In this document: positions 60,066-64,000 of the stretch, piece after piece
How the letters are laid out: every line of letters begins with the position of its first letter
Position numbering within the stretch: position 1 is the stretch's first letter
Assembly: GCA_900319525.1 (NCBI GenBank)
Contig: ONOU01000010.1
Location: forward strand, 1-64,000
Direction of reading: 5' to 3'
Length of the DNA: 64,000 nucleotides
Source of the DNA: an uncultured Prevotellaceae bacterium
Lineage (GTDB): Bacteria > Bacteroidota > Bacteroidia > Bacteroidales > Muribaculaceae
Translations under genes and position numbers: made by a program
Notes under the pieces: generated by a model
The model's database searches: none
What the model saw: only the letters and a program-made list of their open reading frames with translations
Told to the model about the DNA's origin: nothing

Positions 60066-62000
60066 ATGATTACCAAGATAAACAAAATAAGCAGCGCAAT
60101 AGCAATCCTGTTATTGGCTATGGCTTTCACGGCCTGCTCGCCCGATGACTTTAACGGAGCAGACCCCAACGGTATTCCCACGGTGAGCGGTGTTGACTTC
60201 AACATCAGCGTTGACCAGGAGACCAACCAGATGATTGCCAACTACACTCCGGAGCCCGGCACCTATCCCATCTGGATCCTTGACGGCACCTCCTACTCCA
60301 CCCTGCAAGAGGTGGGTTACAAGAACAGCGAGGCAGGCACCCACACCATCGAGCTGCGCCTGGGTAACCGCAACGGCATCAGCCAGACCGGTATCAAGAA
60401 GGAGTACACCTTTAACGAGTCCAAGATTGACTATACCAACGACTTCCGTCGCATCACCGAGAAGGAGTGGCGCTTCGACCACAAGGAAGTGGCCCACTTG
60501 GCTTGCGGCCCCGCCGGCACTGCCGGTACAGGATGGTGGTCGGCTCAGCCCGATGAGAAGAAGGACTTCGGTATGTATGACGACCGCATCAGCTTCACCG
60601 CTGAGAACCGCAAGGGCGGTAACTACTTCTACAATGCCGGTGAAGACGGCCTGACCTATGTGAACACCGGTACCTCCAAGTGGGGCCACCAGGATGCTGA
60701 CTGGGATGCCAACATCGGCAACCAGAACAGTACCTGGAGCTTCGAGGAGTATGATTGGGAGGACGCCGACGGCAACGTGAGCAAGCAGACCTACATCCAG
60801 CTCGCTCCCAACACCTTGTTCCCCTACATCAGCTCTGATGCCCAGTACGAGAATCCCAAGTTCCGTATCGAGACGCTGACGGCCAAGAAGATGGTCCTCG
60901 TCTATGACGCTCCAGACCGTGGTATCGCATGGCGCTTTATCTTTACCAGCGAGGAGGAAGAGAAGGGATTCACCGGATTTGATCCCAACAGCGAGTTCAA
61001 CATGTGGAAGGGCGTTGAGTACAACATGTTCTTCTGGTACGCTCCCGGATGGGCTCAGATTGCCGATCCCGGCTTCGAGGCCAATGGCAATGACTACACC
61101 GTATTCCTTCCTGAGGCAACTACCGACCAGTGGCAGGCACAGATGGCATTCAAGACCACTAACATCTCGACAAGTGCCGACAAGCACTATGACTTCTCCT
61201 GCATCCTCAACAGCGACAAGGACCTGAACGGTGTCACCGTGAAGCTCGTGATGGACGGAGACGACAATGTATTCTACTTTGCCGACCGCATTGACCTGAA
61301 GGCTGGCCAAGACTACATCTTCTGGAAGAGCGACATGCCCGGTATCGACATGGAGCGTGTGAACCTGTTCTTCGACTTTGGTGGCTGCCAGGCCGGTACC
61401 ACGGTCAACATCTCTAACATTGTGCTCAAGGATCATGCTAATGACGATGGCACTGTGCTGCCCGTTATCCCCGACGGACCTGCTGTAGAGTGGGTAGATG
61501 TGAATTCGGCCGACAACCTGGGCGCAGGCTTCAACACGGCAGGACTGATGTCGTTCTGGTGGGCCGATGGCGGCTGGCAGCAGATTGCCGATCCCGGTTT
61601 CTCCTACGCTAACGGTGTATATACCATCACGGCTAACGATGCTACCGTATCCGAGTGGCAGGCACAGTGCGCTATCAATGGCGTGCCCCTGCACATCGAG
61701 AAGGGTCAGGCCTATGACGTGCGTGTAACCGTTACCACCAACATGGAGCTGGGCCGCTGCACCGTCAAGGTCAATAAGGATCCTGATGTGACCAATGACC
61801 CGAACACGCTGTGCTACAAGGGCGACTTCGCTCTCGAGGATGGCGAGAATGTTCTCGAGTTCATCGGTGTGGTTGCTAAGAACGGTGCCGAGGAGATCGA
61901 GTTTGACCAGGGCAAGTTCATCCTTGACTTCGGTGGTTGCCCCGCCGGATTTGAGGCCAAGGTCAGCAACATTATCATCCAAAAGCATAAAGCGCAGTAA
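60066..62000 (+). CDS. SusE-position surface lipoprotein, probable beta-glucan-binding protein
   Basis: A 644-aa lipoprotein (lipobox AFTACSPDD). The N-terminal part has a PKD-like Ig domain (ANYTPEPGTYPIWILDGTS). The central and C-terminal parts include two related carbohydrate-binding-like modules, about 320-470 and 480-640. Both contain a WAQIADPGFE or WQQIADPGFS motif and a TxxxWQAQ motif (TDQWQAQ, VSEWQAQ), evidence of an internal duplication. It has no catalytic motif I can name. In this position PULs encode accessory surface binding proteins; specificity for beta-glucan is inferred from the GH16 and GH5 genes. Confidence 0.75.
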   Translation: MITKINKISSAIAILLLAMAFTACSPDDFNGADPNGIPTVSGVDFNISVDQETNQMIANYTPEPGTYPIWILDGTSYSTLQEVGYKNSEAGTHTIELRLGNRNGISQTGIKKEYTFNESKIDYTNDFRRITEKEWRFDHKEVAHLACGPAGTAGTGWWSAQPDEKKDFGMYDDRISFTAENRKGGNYFYNAGEDGLTYVNTGTSKWGHQDADWDANIGNQNSTWSFEEYDWEDADGNVSKQTYIQLAPNTLFPYISSDAQYENPKFRIETLTAKKMVLVYDAPDRGIAWRFIFTSEEEEKGFTGFDPNSEFNMWKGVEYNMFFWYAPGWAQIADPGFEANGNDYTVFLPEATTDQWQAQMAFKTTNISTSADKHYDFSCILNSDKDLNGVTVKLVMDGDDNVFYFADRIDLKAGQDYIFWKSDMPGIDMERVNLFFDFGGCQAGTTVNISNIVLKDHANDDGTVLPVIPDGPAVEWVDVNSADNLGAGFNTAGLMSFWWADGGWQQIADPGFSYANGVYTITANDATVSEWQAQCAINGVPLHIEKGQAYDVRVTVTTNMELGRCTVKVNKDPDVTNDPNTLCYKGDFALEDGENVLEFIGVVAKNGAEEIEFDQGKFILDFGGCPAGFEAKVSNIIIQKHKAQ

Positions 62001-62009
62001 TCCTTGAAG

Positions 62010-63113
62010 ATGAAACGATTCATGCTTTACACATTATTGCTTTCTCTCACCGTGGCCCTGTGGGGCTGCGGTGGAGATGGCAAGGATGAGCCGACACCCG
62101 CGATAACCATTACCGTGTCGCAGGAAAACATCTCTGTTCCTTCCAGTGGTGGTCAATACACCATCAGTGTCACCACCACCGGCAAGGAGTGGGGTGCCTA
62201 TGACAACAAGGACTATATCGCCATCGACACCAAGAACACCACGTCACAGTCGGGCTCGGTAACAATCACCGTTGATGCCAATCCGCTAACCCAGGCACGT
62301 GACGGTGAGGTGACCATCCAGTCGGGTGCTGCTCGCAAGACCATCACCATCACGCAAGAGGCTGCTGAGGAATCACCCTACTATGCCCCCGATGGCTACA
62401 CCCTCGTCTGGCACGATGAGTTTGACAAAGGCACTGAGCTGAATGGCGACGACTGGAGGCATGAGGTGCAGAACAGCGGTTGGGTGAATCACGAGTTGCA
62501 GAACTACGTGAACCACAAGACCCCCGGTGGCGCCCTTGTTACCGAGATTCGTAACGGCAAGCTTCGCATCACCGCACTCAAGGAGAACGGCAAGATTTAC
62601 TCTGGCCGCGTCTATGCTAAGGACAAGCAGGGCTGGAAGTATGGCTACATCGAGGCCAGCATCAAGCTGCCCAAGGGCAAGGGTACCTGGCCTGCCTTCT
62701 GGATGATGCCCGTCAACTTCAGGTCTTGGCCTGCCGACGGCGAGATTGACATCATGGAAGAGGTGGGTTACCATCCCGACTATGTGTCGTCGAGCCTGCA
62801 TGCCAATGCGCATGTTCACTCCAACGGCACCCAAGTGACCCACGAGATGTACTGCAGGGGTGCTGAGGGTGAGTTCCACACCTATGCCATCGAGTGGACG
62901 GCCCAGAACATCACCACCTACGTTGACGGTAAGGTGCAGCTGAGCTACGACAACCGTGGCCTGGGTCGCGACGACTGGCCCTATGACGATCCCTTCTACG
63001 TCATCCTTAACCTCGCGTGGGGTGGCGACTGGGGTGGCGCTCAAGGCGTTGACGAGAACGCACTGCCTGTTACGATGGAGGTGGACTACGTGCGCGTATT
63101 CCAAAAGAAGTAA
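62010..63113 (+). CDS. GH16 endo-beta-glucanase
   Basis: A 367-aa lipoprotein enzyme (Cys after LTVALWG). An N-terminal BACON-like Ig domain (about 30-115; ITVSQENISVPSSGGQYTISV) precedes the GH16 jelly roll. The catalytic ExDxxE motif is DGEIDIMEEVG, the type with the extra residue found in laminarinases and many mixed-linkage glucanases. The ATG at 62010 is preferred over a TTG at 62004. It follows the binding protein by 9 nt. The likely substrate is laminarin or cereal mixed-linkage glucan. Confidence 0.9.
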   Translation: MKRFMLYTLLLSLTVALWGCGGDGKDEPTPAITITVSQENISVPSSGGQYTISVTTTGKEWGAYDNKDYIAIDTKNTTSQSGSVTITVDANPLTQARDGEVTIQSGAARKTITITQEAAEESPYYAPDGYTLVWHDEFDKGTELNGDDWRHEVQNSGWVNHELQNYVNHKTPGGALVTEIRNGKLRITALKENGKIYSGRVYAKDKQGWKYGYIEASIKLPKGKGTWPAFWMMPVNFRSWPADGEIDIMEEVGYHPDYVSSSLHANAHVHSNGTQVTHEMYCRGAEGEFHTYAIEWTAQNITTYVDGKVQLSYDNRGLGRDDWPYDDPFYVILNLAWGGDWGGAQGVDENALPVTMEVDYVRVFQKK

Positions 63114-63137
63114 CCGTTTAACCCACCTATTAACTCT

Positions 63138-64000
63138 ATGAGAGAATCTATAGCAATCATACTTTCTCTTATCCTTGCCTTGGGGCTTCAAGCAAAGCCC
63201 CAAGACAAGTTTGTCCATGTCGTAGGAACCGACCTGGTGCAGCCCAACGGCGAGAAACTCTATATTCAAGGAACGAATCTAGGCAACTGGCTCAACCCCG
63301 AAGGCTATATGTTCGGTTTCAGCAAGACCAATTCGCCATGGATGATCGACCTGATGATCAAGGAGGCCGTGGGTCCTGACTTTGCCGCCGACTTCTGGCG
63401 CCAGTTCAAGGACAACTACATCACCCGTGCCGACATCAGCTTCATCGCCCGCCAGGGAGCGAATACCATTCGCCTGCCGTTCAACTACAGGCTCTTCACC
63501 GACGAGGACTACATGGGACGGTCAAGGGAGCAGGACGGCTTTGCACGCATCGACTCGGTAGTGGGATGGTGCCGTGCAGCAGGTCTCTACCTGATCCTCG
63601 ACATGCATGACTGCCCCGGCGGACAGACCGGTGACAACATCGACGACGGCCACGGCTACCCGTGGCTCTTTGAGAGCGAAACGAGCCAGCAGCTGTTCTG
63701 CGACATCTGGCAACGCATCGCTGCCCGCTACCAGGACGAGCCGGTCATCCTGGGCTATGAGCTGATGAACGAGCCTATTGCCCACTACTTTGAGAACAAG
63801 GACGAGCTGAACAAGAATCTTGAACCGCTCTACCAGCGTGCCGTCAAAGCCATCCGCCAGGTGGACAAGAACCACGTCATCCTGCTGGGCGGTGCCCGCT
63901 GGAACTCCGACTTCTACATGTTCAACGACTGGAAATTTGATGACAACATCATGTACACCTGCCACCGCTATGGCGGTGACGCCACGGCCGAGGCCATCAA
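63138..64000 (+). CDS. GH5-type glycoside hydrolase, 3' end beyond the window
   Basis: About 287 codons of a secreted family 5 enzyme. Signal peptide MRESIAIILSLILALGLQAKP, then GTNLGNWLNPEGYMF and QGANTIRLPFNYRLF (substrate-binding Arg), LYLILDMHDCPGG, and the acid/base Glu in LGYELMNEPIAHY. The nucleophile Glu is expected beyond the window edge. The pattern resembles exo-beta-1,3-glucanase and related GH5 enzymes, which would work with the GH16 enzyme upstream on laminarin-type or mixed-linkage glucan. It starts 24 nt after the GH16 gene. Confidence 0.87.
   Translation, partial: MRESIAIILSLILALGLQAKPQDKFVHVVGTDLVQPNGEKLYIQGTNLGNWLNPEGYMFGFSKTNSPWMIDLMIKEAVGPDFAADFWRQFKDNYITRADISFIARQGANTIRLPFNYRLFTDEDYMGRSREQDGFARIDSVVGWCRAAGLYLILDMHDCPGGQTGDNIDDGHGYPWLFESETSQQLFCDIWQRIAARYQDEPVILGYELMNEPIAHYFENKDELNKNLEPLYQRAVKAIRQVDKNHVILLGGARWNSDFYMFNDWKFDDNIMYTCHRYGGDATAEAI

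Noticed and set aside
60111-61988. 625-codon antisense frame opposite the SusE-position gene
   Set aside because: Codon-bias shadow typical of GC-rich PUL genes; the sense product has a signal peptide and lipobox.

Overview
The window comes from a member of the Bacteroidales, most likely a Prevotella-type gut organism. It has two SusC/SusD polysaccharide-utilisation loci, a hybrid two-component sensor, dockerin-like and gliding/T9SS-type C-termini, a DUF6377 regulator, and many promoters with the Bacteroidales -7 box TAnnTTTG. No rRNA or tRNA gene was recognised.

Left part (1-32062): a pile-up of related integrative elements at one attachment sequence. The 14-bp core CCGGCTCTGGGTAC occurs three times in the same orientation (1531, 24864, 31510). 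Each copy is followed by a hairpin, and the elements between copies carry matching pairs of short arm repeats. Integrase 1 (1-1320, cut by the window edge) is the right end of an element lying to the left. Element 1 (1531-24877) is a complete mobilizable element. It holds an Xis-like HTH protein, a RepA-like ATPase, a primase, a MobC-like protein, a relaxase and its own integrase. Its cargo is AbiH, a Schlafen/AlbA_2 protein, and a 13-kb operon (23232 down to 10154). That operon encodes the DNA phosphorothioation proteins DndC, DndD and DndE with a restriction/effector module that is not DndFGH: a PLD-nuclease/SF2 helicase, a second SMC-like ATPase, a MORC/MutL-type GHKL ATPase, a methyltransferase-fold protein, a CHAT-like protease and small partners.

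Element 2 (24864-31523) has no integrase. It carries a type VI-B CRISPR system: Cas13b (1285 aa, two HEPN RxxxxH motifs) and an array of ten 36-bp repeats. Divergent from cas13b lie three tiny genes of 30-44 codons, each with its own promoter and terminator, and a DUF1232 gene. No Csx27, Csx28, Cas1 or Cas2 was found. Element 3 (31510-32062) is a decayed remnant of an element 1-like unit.

Right part (32149-64000): chromosomal carbohydrate-use region. A dockerin-bearing secreted protein is followed by a fructose-type hybrid sensor/regulator that lacks the histidine kinase ATPase domain. A three-gene restriction-modification-like cassette (EcoRI-type methylase, DUF262-HNH protein, membrane protein), flanked by repeats, separates this regulator from its probable target. 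That target is a fructan PUL (SusC, SusD, DUF4960 lipoprotein, two GH32 enzymes, MFS sugar transporter, PfkB fructokinase; 40122-51947). A T9SS-type secreted protein and a DUF6377 regulator come next. A beta-glucan PUL (SusC, SusD, SusE-like, GH16, GH5) then runs off the right edge. Its SusC gene is interrupted by an in-frame TAG 88 codons before the natural end.

The strongest candidates for undescribed biology are the dnd-linked effector operon and the mobile, integrase-less Cas13b unit with its three neighbouring micro-genes.
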